From Shumkonia mesophila (GTDB taxonomy: Bacteria; Pseudomonadota; Alphaproteobacteria; Rhodospirillales; Shumkoniaceae): a stretch of DNA of 64,000 nucleotides. Positions 27,178 through 34,543 of this stretch are shown here, piece after piece. The first letter of the stretch is position 1. Every line of letters starts with the position of its first letter. Where the stretch lies: the NCBI RefSeq assembly GCF_026163695.1, contig NZ_JAOTID010000007.1, positions 124,001 to 188,000 of the forward strand, read 5' to 3'. Under the pieces are notes generated by a model. That model searched no databases and was not told the DNA's origin. It saw only the letters and a list, made by a program, of their open reading frames with translations. Both the position numbers and the translations under genes were made by a program.

Positions 27178-27512
27178 CGCGCTTCTCCTGCCTTGTACGC
27201 CCGGCCGGCCGCCCTGTGGCGGGTCCCCAGGACAAGGCGCTGTTCAACCGCCGCCTTCTCGGAGATCAGCCGGGCCGTCAACGCGGTCAGGTCGTCGAAA
27301 AGTGAAATCAAGCGCCGCCGTTCGGCCAGCCGGGTATCGGGGTGCATGACGGCCAGCCGGTCGGCCGTTTCGCGCGCCACCGTTATCGCCTCGCCCTCGT
27401 CGATGATGAGGGTGCCCAAAACGCTCTGGGCGTCGGCGAGGACCCGCTGACAGTCGGCGGTGAGCCGCCTGTCGACGGGGGCGATCGGCGCCTTCTTCCT
27501 GGACTTCGACAT
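27174..27512 (-). CDS. Small basic flagellar-operon protein of unknown function (112 aa)
   Basis: The start at 27512 is preferred because AAAGG lies about 11 bases upstream; an ATG at 27533 lacks a ribosome site. Basic, cytoplasmic-looking helical protein with DCQRVLADAQSVLGTLIIDEGEAITVARETADRLA and LISLFDDLTALTARLISEKAAVEQRL. It is translationally coupled to the flgN-like gene (ATGA) and follows flgE. The partner position suggests an export chaperone or assembly regulator, but I recognise no family. Confidence 0.7.
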   Translation of the reverse strand: MSKSRKKAPIAPVDRRLTADCQRVLADAQSVLGTLIIDEGEAITVARETADRLAVMHPDTRLAERRRLISLFDDLTALTARLISEKAAVEQRLVLGTRHRAAGRAYKAGEAR

Positions 27513-27542
27513 CGTCTGTTTCGCCTTTCTCATGGGTTCGCG

Positions 27543-28814
27543 TCAGCGAACGGAACCGATCAATGCGTCGAACATGTCCTGCGACGTGCTGATCACCTGC
27601 GAGGCCGCCGAGTAGGCCTGCTGGGCGACGATCATGTCGGTCAGTTCCTCCGACGTCGTCACGGTGGAGGCCTCCAGGGCGCTGCCGCTGATCGCCCCGG
27701 TACCGCCGTAGCCCGGCATGTTCAGCGTGTAGGTGCCGGAATCGACGGTGGCCAGGTAGGCGTTGCCGCTGACCAACTGCAGGCCGTTGGGGTTGTTGAA
27801 GGACGCCAGCGGGATCTGATAGACGGTCCGGCTCATGCCGTTGTCGAAGGTGGCGATGACCAGGCCGTCCGCCTGGATGCTGACGCTGGCCAGGTCGCCG
27901 AACTGCAGGCCGTCCTGGTTGACCGAGGTGACCGAAACCTGCGGATCGCCGTCCTCGCTGGAGAACTGGCTCAGGCCGTCGGTACGCCCGGAGGTGCCGA
28001 GGCCGAGGGTGATGGTGCTGTCGCTCGCTCCGGTTTCCCAGGCGGTGATGCTGAGGGTCACCGGATCGGGGTTCGTTGTGTCCAGGTTGCCGTCGGAATC
28101 GAAGGTGATGGTGATGGGGCTGCCCGCCAGGGTTCCCGACTCGTCGGTGGGATCCGAACCCAGTGTCGGATTCGACACCGACAGTTCCCACTCGTTGGCG
28201 TCGGTCTTCTCCCACGTATATTCGATGGTATGGCTGACGCCGAGCGAGTCGTAGATCTCGGAAGACGTCGTGAAGGTGTCGCCCACCGCTGCGTCGGCCG
28301 GCAGATTGGCAACGAGGTCGATCGTCGACGTGGCCTGGGCGGCGCCGCTGATCGAATTGAGGTTGATGGTTTCGAGGCTGCTGACCGAGCCGCTGCCGTT
28401 GACCAGGTTGCCGTCGGAATCCACCGGCCATCCCTGCAGGAAATAGCCGTTCTCGTTGACCAGGTAGCCGTCGTCATTGGTCGAGAAGCTGCCGGTACGC
28501 GTGTAATAGAAGGAATTGCCGTCGGCGGTGTTGGTGACCACGAAGTATCCATTGCCGTCGATCGCCATGTTGGTCGACGTGTTGGAGCTTTCGATCAGTC
28601 CCTGGAGGTCGACATGCTGGATGCTCGACACCACGACGCCGCCGGTATTGAGCGACGAGGACGAATAGGGATTGGTCACCAGGGTCTTGAAGTTGGTGGT
28701 GAGTTCCTTGTAGCCGACGGTCGAGGAGTTGGCGAGGTTGGTCGAGATGATGGAGAGGTTCGAGCTCTGCGCGCGGAGCGCGGAGACCGCAATGGACATG
28801 GCGGCGTCGCTCAT
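27543..28814 (-). CDS. flgE: FlgE, flagellar hook protein
   Basis: 423 residues. The N-terminal ALRAQSSNLSIISTNLANSSTVGYKEL and C-terminal ALEASTVTTSEELTDMIVAQQAYSAASQVISTSQDMFDALI are the paired D0 helices of hook proteins; NGYFVV and TRTGSF appear in the core. AGGAGG lies 8 bases before the ATG. It has only three lysines and about five arginines against many Asp/Glu, so the protein is very acidic. It is encoded between flgD and the small orphan gene. Confidence 0.95.
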   Translation of the reverse strand: MSDAAMSIAVSALRAQSSNLSIISTNLANSSTVGYKELTTNFKTLVTNPYSSSSLNTGGVVVSSIQHVDLQGLIESSNTSTNMAIDGNGYFVVTNTADGNSFYYTRTGSFSTNDDGYLVNENGYFLQGWPVDSDGNLVNGSGSVSSLETINLNSISGAAQATSTIDLVANLPADAAVGDTFTTSSEIYDSLGVSHTIEYTWEKTDANEWELSVSNPTLGSDPTDESGTLAGSPITITFDSDGNLDTTNPDPVTLSITAWETGASDSTITLGLGTSGRTDGLSQFSSEDGDPQVSVTSVNQDGLQFGDLASVSIQADGLVIATFDNGMSRTVYQIPLASFNNPNGLQLVSGNAYLATVDSGTYTLNMPGYGGTGAISGSALEASTVTTSEELTDMIVAQQAYSAASQVISTSQDMFDALIGSVR

Positions 28815-28827
28815 CGGTGCATCCTCC

Positions 28828-29514
28828 TCAGGCCTTGGAAACGGAAACGACGTAGCTGCCGGGGACCTCGACGCCGTCCATCAGCAGGGTGGCGGTGTCG
28901 CCCGTCAGGTCGATGCCGGTGACGGTGCCGCAGGCGTAAAGGGTGGCGGAGACGTCGTCGCCGCTGGCGTCGGTGGCTTCGACCACCAGCTGATAGGCGC
29001 CGTCGGGCGCGATCTCGCCGTCGTCGGTGGTGCCGTCCCAGGTGAACTCGTGGGTGCCGGCTCCGGTTTCGCCGGTGGTGGTGTAGACGACGTTGCCGTC
29101 CGCATCCAAGACGGAGATGGTGACCGTTTCGGCCGTCGATTCGAGGTCGTACTGCCATTCGGCGGACCCATCGCTCAGGGGCGCGGTGTCACCGTAGGCG
29201 GTGATCTTGCTGCCGATATAGCCGGCCAGCGAATCGCCCTGCAGCCCCGAGACCAGCGTCAGCAGGCTGCTCAGGGTCTCGTTGGTCAGGGCCTGCTGTT
29301 CCAGCGAGGCGATGGAAGTCAGCTGGCTGGTGAATTCCGTGGTGTCGACAGGATCCGTCGGGTCCTGGTTCTCAAGCTGCGTGCAGAGGATGGTAATCCA
29401 CGAATTGTAAAGCTCTTCGGCGGAGCTCGAGGTCGTACTCGAATCGCTGGAAGAAGAGAGGGCCGAAAGAACGGCCGAACTGTAATCGCTTGACGCTACT
29501 GATGTCGTCTCCAT
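28828..29514 (-). CDS. flgD: FlgD, hook capping / assembly protein
   Basis: 228 residues from the ATG at 29514 (AAGGAG 6 bases upstream). The conserved N-terminal motif is LYNSWITILCTQLENQDPTDPVDTTEFTSQLTSIASLEQQ. The C-terminal half has a FlgD Ig-like fold pattern (TVTISVLDADGNVVYT ... HEFTWDGTTDDGEIAPDGAYQLVV). It scaffolds hook growth. It contains no arginine and only two lysines, and two cysteines are present. First gene of the flgD-flgL unit. Confidence 0.93.
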   Translation of the reverse strand: METTSVASSDYSSAVLSALSSSSDSSTTSSSAEELYNSWITILCTQLENQDPTDPVDTTEFTSQLTSIASLEQQALTNETLSSLLTLVSGLQGDSLAGYIGSKITAYGDTAPLSDGSAEWQYDLESTAETVTISVLDADGNVVYTTTGETGAGTHEFTWDGTTDDGEIAPDGAYQLVVEATDASGDDVSATLYACGTVTGIDLTGDTATLLMDGVEVPGSYVVSVSKA

Positions 29515-29592
29515 GGGAAACTCCTTGCGAGACTCGGCCCACGGTCCCAATGCCCATACCTCCTTTCACGGCCCGTCCCGCAAAACCTGGCG

Positions 29593-29621
29593 CAAAAAAA
29601 ACTCCGGCCGAAGCCGGAGTT
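29593..29621 (-). terminator. Rho-independent terminator, leftward
   Basis: Read on the minus strand: ACTCCGG-CTTCGG-CCGGAGT stem-loop (29601-29620) followed by a run of seven Ts. It lies just past the stop of the periplasmic metal-sensor-like gene, so it separates the fliC-to-ECF region from flgD. Confidence 0.9.
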
Positions 29622-29628
29622 CGATCCC

Positions 29629-30171
29629 TTATCGGGGAGGTGGCGGCGGTGGGGGCGCGCCGGGCCCCATGGCCCACCGTTCGATGAACGTCCGGCGGTC
29701 CTCCAGACCGAGATCGAGGACGACGGGAAGGATGGCGGCGCTGACGATGGCGATGCGCCGCCGCGTCAACTGCTCGAAGTCCTCGATCCGCTTGGCAACG
29801 CGCGGTCGGTCGGGTTCCGGCTGCAACAGCAGCGAAACGATTTCTGCGCGAATAGTGATGGCCTGCCGCTCAAGGTCGCGGATGTCAGAGGCCCGGCTAT
29901 CCAGGGCGGCCAACACCTTCCGGTGGCCGGTCTCCGAGAGGTCATGGGCGAGAAAGCCGACGAACCGCTGTTCAGGGGACATGCCCGATCCGGGGGGCGG
30001 CCGGAGCAGGCCGGCCGCCGCGCCCAGGCGTCCGGCCAGCGAGCCGGGCACCAGCGGGCTGGTGCCCACCAGCCATCCCAGGAAGAAAAAATTGACGGCA
30101 AGCGACACGGTCAGCGTCACGCCGATGATGATCTTCGTCCGTTTCTTCAGGGTCGACATACTGTCCAACAT
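29629..30171 (-). CDS. Membrane-anchored periplasmic heavy-metal-sensor-like protein (CnrX/Spy type)
   Basis: 180 residues. The N-terminal anchor (about residues 12-36) is followed by a periplasmic helical domain: MSPEQRFVGFLAHDLSETGHRKVLAALDSRA, a long RQAITIRAEIVSLLLQPEPD helix and a C-terminal LEDRRTFIERWAMG, ending in a poly-proline tail. The layout fits the Metal_resist/CnrX superfamily. His residues near 75 and 83 could be ligands. Start uncertain: 30171 has GGAGG too close and 30159 (MSTLKK) has it rather far. Third gene of an ECF sigma module. Confidence 0.75.
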   Translation of the reverse strand: MLDSMSTLKKRTKIIIGVTLTVSLAVNFFFLGWLVGTSPLVPGSLAGRLGAAAGLLRPPPGSGMSPEQRFVGFLAHDLSETGHRKVLAALDSRASDIRDLERQAITIRAEIVSLLLQPEPDRPRVAKRIEDFEQLTRRRIAIVSAAILPVVLDLGLEDRRTFIERWAMGPGAPPPPPPPR

Positions 30172-30222
30172 CCCTCCGATGCATTCTGCGCATTCGGGTT
30201 GCGGCGGACCGGCGCCGCGCCG

Positions 30223-30672
30223 TCAGAGAGTTACGATGAAATAGATGAGGCCGCTCTGGGCATCTTGCTGGGAGCTCGCCCGATCGGCGACGCCGACCAG
30301 GATGCCGATCAGCGACACGGTCGCGAGTAGGATGGCCGGGTGGTAGACTAGGCCACCCAAGATGCCGTTCACCTCGCCGACCAGCGCGCGCGCCCTTGCC
30401 AGGATCGGCATCGGCGCCGGCGATGTCGCGCCGGCCAGCCGTTCCTCATGGGCGCGGATGCGGGCCATGACCCGGTCCATCGCATCGGGACTTGGCTCCG
30501 GAACGGCGGGCTCGGCCAACAGGCGTTCCACGCACCGGGTTTCTTCGAGAAGGCGGCCGGCGTCGGCCGAGGCACCCGCAAGGGCAAGCGCCTCTATCCG
30601 GCGGTCGGCCGGCCAGGCCTTCGGATCTCCGCCATAGCGGTCAAGAAGATCCTGAAATTCTTTCAGTCCCAT
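30223..30672 (-). CDS. Putative membrane anti-sigma factor
   Basis: 149 residues. The soluble N-terminal half (MGLKEFQDLLDRYGGDPKAWP ... ETRCVERLLAEPAVPEPSPDAMDRVMARI) is followed by one membrane helix (about residues 111-130). The ATG directly abuts the ECF sigma stop (TGA-ATG), so translation is coupled. Position and topology say anti-sigma factor, although no zinc-binding HxxxCxxC motif is visible and the sequence family is not one I can name. Confidence 0.65.
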   Translation of the reverse strand: MGLKEFQDLLDRYGGDPKAWPADRRIEALALAGASADAGRLLEETRCVERLLAEPAVPEPSPDAMDRVMARIRAHEERLAGATSPAPMPILARARALVGEVNGILGGLVYHPAILLATVSLIGILVGVADRASSQQDAQSGLIYFIVTL

Positions 30673-31344
30673 TCATCCACTGTCCCCTAAAAGGTCTTTC
30701 GACCGGTTCCGCAAGATTGTCCGGAGACGATTCCGAGCCCGTTTCAGCAGCGATTCCACTGCCGAAACGCTGGTGCCCAAAATTTCCGCCGTCTCCGCGT
30801 TCGACAAGCCCTGGTGATAGAATAGCGCAAGCGCGGCCTGTTGTTCATCGCTCAATTTCAGGGTGGCGCTCCTGAGGATCTGGCTGGCCTGGTGCTGTTG
30901 CAGAAGTGCCGCCGCGTCCGGCCGATCGTCGGCTATTTCGGGAATCTGGTCGGAATCGGTGGTTTTGCGTTTGCGCTTGAAATCGATGCAGCGGTTGAGG
31001 GTGACGCGGTAAAGCCAGGTCGAGAAGGCGGCCTCGCCCGGCTGCCATTCCGCCCGCTTCAGCCAGACGGTGAAGAACACGTCCTGGGCCAGATCCTCGG
31101 CATCCGCCGCGTTGGGGACCATTCGGAAGGCCAGCGAATAGACCCGGCGGAAATGGCGCGCCATCAGGGTTCTGAAGGCGGCCTGGTCGCCGGCGGTGGC
31201 CTGCGCCATCAGGGCATCGTCGCCGGGCTCCGTCCCGGCCGCGCCCGTTTCGACGGACGGTTTATGACGTCGGCCCGAACTCGCGGCCTCGGCCGGCGCC
31301 GGACTTTCCCCCTCACCCGGCGGCCACGCTCCATGGGCGTTCAC
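30673..31344 (-). CDS. ECF-type RNA polymerase sigma factor
   Basis: 223 residues with a GTG start at 31344, preceded by a GGGGGG ribosome-site-like run; the first ATG (31209) has none. Region 2: FRTLMARHFRRVYSLAFRMVPNAADAEDLAQDVFFTVWL. Region 4: LKLSDEQQAALALFYHQGLSNAETAEILGTSVSAVESLLKRARNRL. The N-terminal extension of about 45 residues is low-complexity. It starts 23 bases after fliS and is followed by a coupled membrane protein and a CnrX-like sensor, the layout of metal- or envelope-responsive sigma modules. Confidence 0.92.
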   Translation of the reverse strand: MNAHGAWPPGEGESPAPAEAASSGRRHKPSVETGAAGTEPGDDALMAQATAGDQAAFRTLMARHFRRVYSLAFRMVPNAADAEDLAQDVFFTVWLKRAEWQPGEAAFSTWLYRVTLNRCIDFKRKRKTTDSDQIPEIADDRPDAAALLQQHQASQILRSATLKLSDEQQAALALFYHQGLSNAETAEILGTSVSAVESLLKRARNRLRTILRNRSKDLLGDSG

Positions 31345-31367
31345 CTCGATTTTTCCCCCCACGAACG

Positions 31368-31760
31368 TCAATCTATCGTACTTCCCCTGTCGTCGAGGGT
31401 CGCCCACGCCTCCTGGACCAGTTTGACGTCCGCCAGGACGCGCTGGCAGGTGTTGGCGTCGAAGCCGCTCCTCGTGAGATGGGCAATGCGCACCATGCTG
31501 GTTCCGTAGAATTGACCGAGCCGGTCGGTCAGCCGCCGTGAAACTTCGGGACGCAGGTTGTCGCGCAGTCCCTGAAGAATGGCGATCGCCTTGCTGGCCC
31601 GCCTCATGGACTCGGCCCGCCGGCCGTCCGCGCAGGCGCGTTCGGCGGCCTCCAGGTGATTGATGACGCCATTCAACAGGATGGCGACCATCCACGGCTG
31701 CGGCGCGCATCCCTGGGCTTTTCCGTAAGCGGACGTCGCCCGCCGGCTGGCGGTTTTCAT
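31368..31760 (-). CDS. fliS: FliS, flagellin export chaperone
   Basis: 130 residues, all helical. SAYGKAQGCAPQPWMVAILLNGVINHLEAAERAC aligns with the FliS pattern Y....v.taspg.li.mLydg.l..l..A, followed by SMRRASKAIAILQGLRDNLRPEVS and the final LADVKLVQEAWATL. It binds the flagellin C-terminus in the cytoplasm before export. It lies directly downstream of fliD (27-base gap). Confidence 0.85.
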   Translation of the reverse strand: MKTASRRATSAYGKAQGCAPQPWMVAILLNGVINHLEAAERACADGRRAESMRRASKAIAILQGLRDNLRPEVSRRLTDRLGQFYGTSMVRIAHLTRSGFDANTCQRVLADVKLVQEAWATLDDRGSTID

Positions 31761-31787
31761 GGCTGGATTCCCCCCAAAACAACGCTC

Positions 31788-33470
31788 TTAATCATCGTCG
31801 TCAGATCCCAAAAGGGCTTCGATGACGGCCATTGTGGCTTCCGCTTCGGCGATCTTGGCCTCGAGGTTCGCGTAGTAGTCGATCAGGCGTTCCTCGTAGG
31901 CGTAGGCCCTTTCGGTGATGTCCGCCGCCTTGGCCGTCTTGGTCGTGTTTTCGTCCTCCAGCGCGGCAATCGCCTCGGCGATCTGGCCGCTGCTAGAATC
32001 GGCGATGGTGCTTAGCGAGTCGTAAAGAAGATCGGCGATTCCGTCGGATATCGTGATGCTGACGGTGGCGCTTTCCCCCGAATAGACGAGCTTCAATCCG
32101 GCGAAAGCGCTGCCGTCGGCGCCGGTCAGGACCGTTCCGTCGATGGTGAACAGGGTATCGTCGCCGTCGACCGACACCGAGGTGATGTTGCCTTCGGTAT
32201 CCGTCTCGATGTCGAGGACGTAGGTGCCGGTGGCCAGCGCCGAATCGTCGCGCAGCACCTGCAACTCGTCCGACGTCGATGTGAACTGAAACTCGAACAG
32301 TTGTGTGACGGAATCGAAGTCATCGACGATGGCCGCGTCGAGCGTGTCGTCGTCGATGACCAAGCAGTTGTTCTCGTCGAACGTGATGCCGATGGCGCCC
32401 AGCGACAATCCTCCGGCGTCCGTTTCGATCAGTTCGGCGATGATGCTGTTGATGGCCGAATTGGTGCCCCGCAGGATGGAATCGCCGAAAAGCACGGCGG
32501 AGTCGGAAGGCGTTCCATCGCTGCCGACCGTCTGGTTGGTCAAGGCGAACTCGCGATAGGTGTTGTAGGCCGTAACGAAAGCCTCGATGGCCTCCTTGGC
32601 GCTGGCATAGTCGGGTTCCACCTCGACCGTAACGCTGATCCCCGACGTCGCGGCGTAGAGATCGAGGTCGACGCCGCTCAGAACGTCTTCGATGGTGTTG
32701 GTGGAGGATTCGACGGTGACGCCGTCGATGGTGACGATCGCGTTCTGGGCCGCCTGAAGCTCGGTGGCGAAGGCGCCGGTGCCGTCGACGATTCCCAACG
32801 ATTGGGCCACCCCATCGGTATCGGTCAGTTCGATCGTCTGGCCGGTTTCGCTGCTCGACAGGACCAGCATGTAGGAGCTGTCGGAAACCTTGAGGACCGA
32901 GGCCTGGACGCCGCTCGTCTCGGTCGTCGCATTGATGGCGGTGGCGATGTCGGCCAGCGACATGCCGGAATCGACGGTGATCGTCGCGCTTTCGCCGCCC
33001 TCGGTGCCAAGGGTGAAGCTGCCCGACAGATCCAAGGCCCCGTCACTCGACGACTGGGTTCCCGATCCCACCTTGTGGGACAGGGCGAGTTGTTCGACCT
33101 CGATCGTGAAGGACTGCGAGGCGGTGCCGTCGTCCACGGTCACGCCGAGGTAACCGGTAGCGTCCGTGCCGTCGCTCGCCGTCAAGTAGGCCGCACGGGA
33201 ATCGAAGACGCTTTCCGTGCTGGTGGAGCCCGAGGCGTTGCGCAGCGTGTCGAGGGCATCCATCATGTCGGACAGATACCCCTGCATCTCCTCGTAGGCG
33301 GCGATCGTGGTTTCGTTTTCCTCGACCTGCGTCTCCAGCGTCGTGGCCGCCTCGAGCTTGGCGTTGACCGCCGCCTCGATCAGCGCCGACGTATCGAGAC
33401 CCGAGGAACCCGACACGTAGGTGCGCGTGTAGCCGGTGACGATGGCGGTGGAGGAGGTGGTGGTGGTCAT
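31788..33470 (-). CDS. fliD: FliD, filament cap protein (HAP2)
   Basis: 560 residues. N-terminal SSGLDTSALIEAAVNAKLEAATTLETQVEENETTIAAYEEMQGYL and QSFTIEVEQLALSHKVGSGT are FliD_N features; the C-terminal coiled coil (ITERAYAYEERLIDYYANLEAKIAEAEATMAVIEALL) matches FliD_C. It ends in an Asp-rich tail (GSDDDD) and is highly acidic throughout. GAAGGATCG precedes the ATG. Transcribed from the fliC side. Confidence 0.94.
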   Translation of the reverse strand: MTTTTSSTAIVTGYTRTYVSGSSGLDTSALIEAAVNAKLEAATTLETQVEENETTIAAYEEMQGYLSDMMDALDTLRNASGSTSTESVFDSRAAYLTASDGTDATGYLGVTVDDGTASQSFTIEVEQLALSHKVGSGTQSSSDGALDLSGSFTLGTEGGESATITVDSGMSLADIATAINATTETSGVQASVLKVSDSSYMLVLSSSETGQTIELTDTDGVAQSLGIVDGTGAFATELQAAQNAIVTIDGVTVESSTNTIEDVLSGVDLDLYAATSGISVTVEVEPDYASAKEAIEAFVTAYNTYREFALTNQTVGSDGTPSDSAVLFGDSILRGTNSAINSIIAELIETDAGGLSLGAIGITFDENNCLVIDDDTLDAAIVDDFDSVTQLFEFQFTSTSDELQVLRDDSALATGTYVLDIETDTEGNITSVSVDGDDTLFTIDGTVLTGADGSAFAGLKLVYSGESATVSITISDGIADLLYDSLSTIADSSSGQIAEAIAALEDENTTKTAKAADITERAYAYEERLIDYYANLEAKIAEAEATMAVIEALLGSDDDD

Positions 33471-33499
33471 GGATACGATCCTTCGCCGAAGGGGATCGG

Positions 33500-33531
33500 C
33501 CCCGGGGGGGTGGAGGTCACGCCCCCCGGGG
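33500..33531. repeat. GC-rich hairpin between fliC and fliD
   Basis: Perfect 10-bp inverted repeat CCCCGGGGGG (33500-33509) / CCCCCCGGGG (33522-33531) with a 12-base loop in the fliC-fliD gap. There is no T-run on either strand, so it is more likely an mRNA stability or partial-termination structure protecting abundant fliC message. Confidence 0.6.
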
Positions 33532-33542
33532 GGATCTTCGGG

Positions 33543-34370
33543 TTACCGCAGCAGGTCGAGCAGTTCCTGCGGCAGCTCGTTGGCCGAGGCCAGGGCCGCG
33601 ATGGCCGCCTGCGTCTTCACTTCGTTGGAGGCCAGTTCCGCCTGCTCGGAGGCGATGTCGGCATCCATGATGGCGGATGCCGCCGCGTCGGTGTTCTCGA
33701 GCGATGTCGCCAGCATCGATTCGCGGAACTCGAAGCGCGACATCTGGGCGCCCACCTCGGCGCGCGCCGTCGCCAGCGTATTGATGGCGGCGTCGATGGC
33801 GGCCAGCGCGGCCGTCCGCGTCGTGGCGTCGGTTTCGACGTCGAGGGCGGCGACGGCGAGAGCCGTGGCATCCACGTCGGTGATGGTGACGGTCAGGGTG
33901 TCGGTCGACTCGGTGCCGGCCATGAAGACGACGCCCGTGGCATAGTCCGACGTGCCGTCGAGCAGCGATTCGCCATTGAAGGAGGTGGCGGTCGCGATGC
34001 TGGTGATTTCGAGGGCAAGTTCGTCGATTTCGGCCTGGATGTAGGCCCGCTCGGTATCGGTGACCGTGCCCGAGACCGACTGTGTCGCCAGCGTCTTCAT
34101 GCGCGACAGAATGTCGCTGATGCTGGCCATGCCGCCGTCGGCGACGGACAGGATGGAGGCGCCGTTGGCGGCGTTGGTCTGGGCCTGGGTCAGGGTGGCG
34201 ACGTCCGTTTGCAGCTTGGTGCCGATGGCCAGGCCCGAGGCGTCGTCCGACGCCTTGGTGATGCGCGAGCCGCTGGCGATGCGCGACAGGTTTTCGGACT
34301 GCTGGTCGCTGTTGTAGTTCAGATAGCGAAGCGCCGAGTTGGCGGCGGTGTTTGTCGAGATCACGGGCAT
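33543..34370 (-). CDS. fliC: Flagellin
   Basis: 275 residues, a compact flagellin. The N-terminal MPVISTNTAANSALRYLNYNSDQQ and LSRIASGSRITKASDDASGLAIGTKLQTD are classic D0/D1, and the C-terminus SRFEFRESMLATSLENTDAAASAIMDADIASEQAELASNEVKTQAAIAALASANELPQELLDLLR is complete. The central variable domain is only about 60 residues. AAGGAG lies 7 bases before the ATG. The 5' leader holds a small hairpin. Confidence 0.96.
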   Translation of the reverse strand: MPVISTNTAANSALRYLNYNSDQQSENLSRIASGSRITKASDDASGLAIGTKLQTDVATLTQAQTNAANGASILSVADGGMASISDILSRMKTLATQSVSGTVTDTERAYIQAEIDELALEITSIATATSFNGESLLDGTSDYATGVVFMAGTESTDTLTVTITDVDATALAVAALDVETDATTRTAALAAIDAAINTLATARAEVGAQMSRFEFRESMLATSLENTDAAASAIMDADIASEQAELASNEVKTQAAIAALASANELPQELLDLLR

Positions 34371-34411
34371 TTGGATTCTCCTTTGCCAAAAGAACTGGGA
34401 GCCTTCCCGCT

Positions 34412-34429
34412 CCCATCGAAACTGATGGG
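34412..34429 (-). promoter_or_regulatory. Hairpin in fliC 5' leader
   Basis: CCCATC (34412-34417) / GATGGG (34424-34429) with loop GAAACT, about 42 bases upstream of the fliC ATG on the minus strand. It could stabilise flagellin mRNA. The fliC promoter itself is not identified with confidence. Confidence 0.35.
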
Positions 34430-34475
34430 CCTTTACGTACCCTTCACTGGCTTCTACGGACGAGGCGCCCAAAAC

Positions 34476-34492
34476 CTGGCGTTTTTTTTGCG
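34476..34492 (+). promoter_or_regulatory. sigma54 (-24/-12) promoter of ycjXF
   Basis: CTGGCGTTTTTTTTGCG has GG at 34478-34479 and GC at 34490-34491, the exact sigma54 spacing, with the TTGC -12 box intact and one change in the -24 box (TGGCG for TGGCA). It lies 52 bases upstream of the ycjX ATG, as for the pspA promoter (47 bases). Confidence 0.75.
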
Positions 34493-34543
34493 GGGCGGGC
34501 AGACTGGGGTGGATCGCGTGGCAAAAAGGAAAGGCGGCCCGGC

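Noticed and set aside
29583-29600. CTGGCGC plus A-run as another sigma54 promoter (it shares AAAACCTGGCG with 34471-34481)
   Set aside because: The -12 box is missing at the required distance and the A-run is the U-tract of a leftward terminator. The shared 11 bases look coincidental.
30673-31782. 369-residue frame joining fliS antisense region to the ECF sigma
   Set aside because: The N-terminal third overlaps fliS in another frame and lacks sigma homology. The sigma gene has its own start at 31344.
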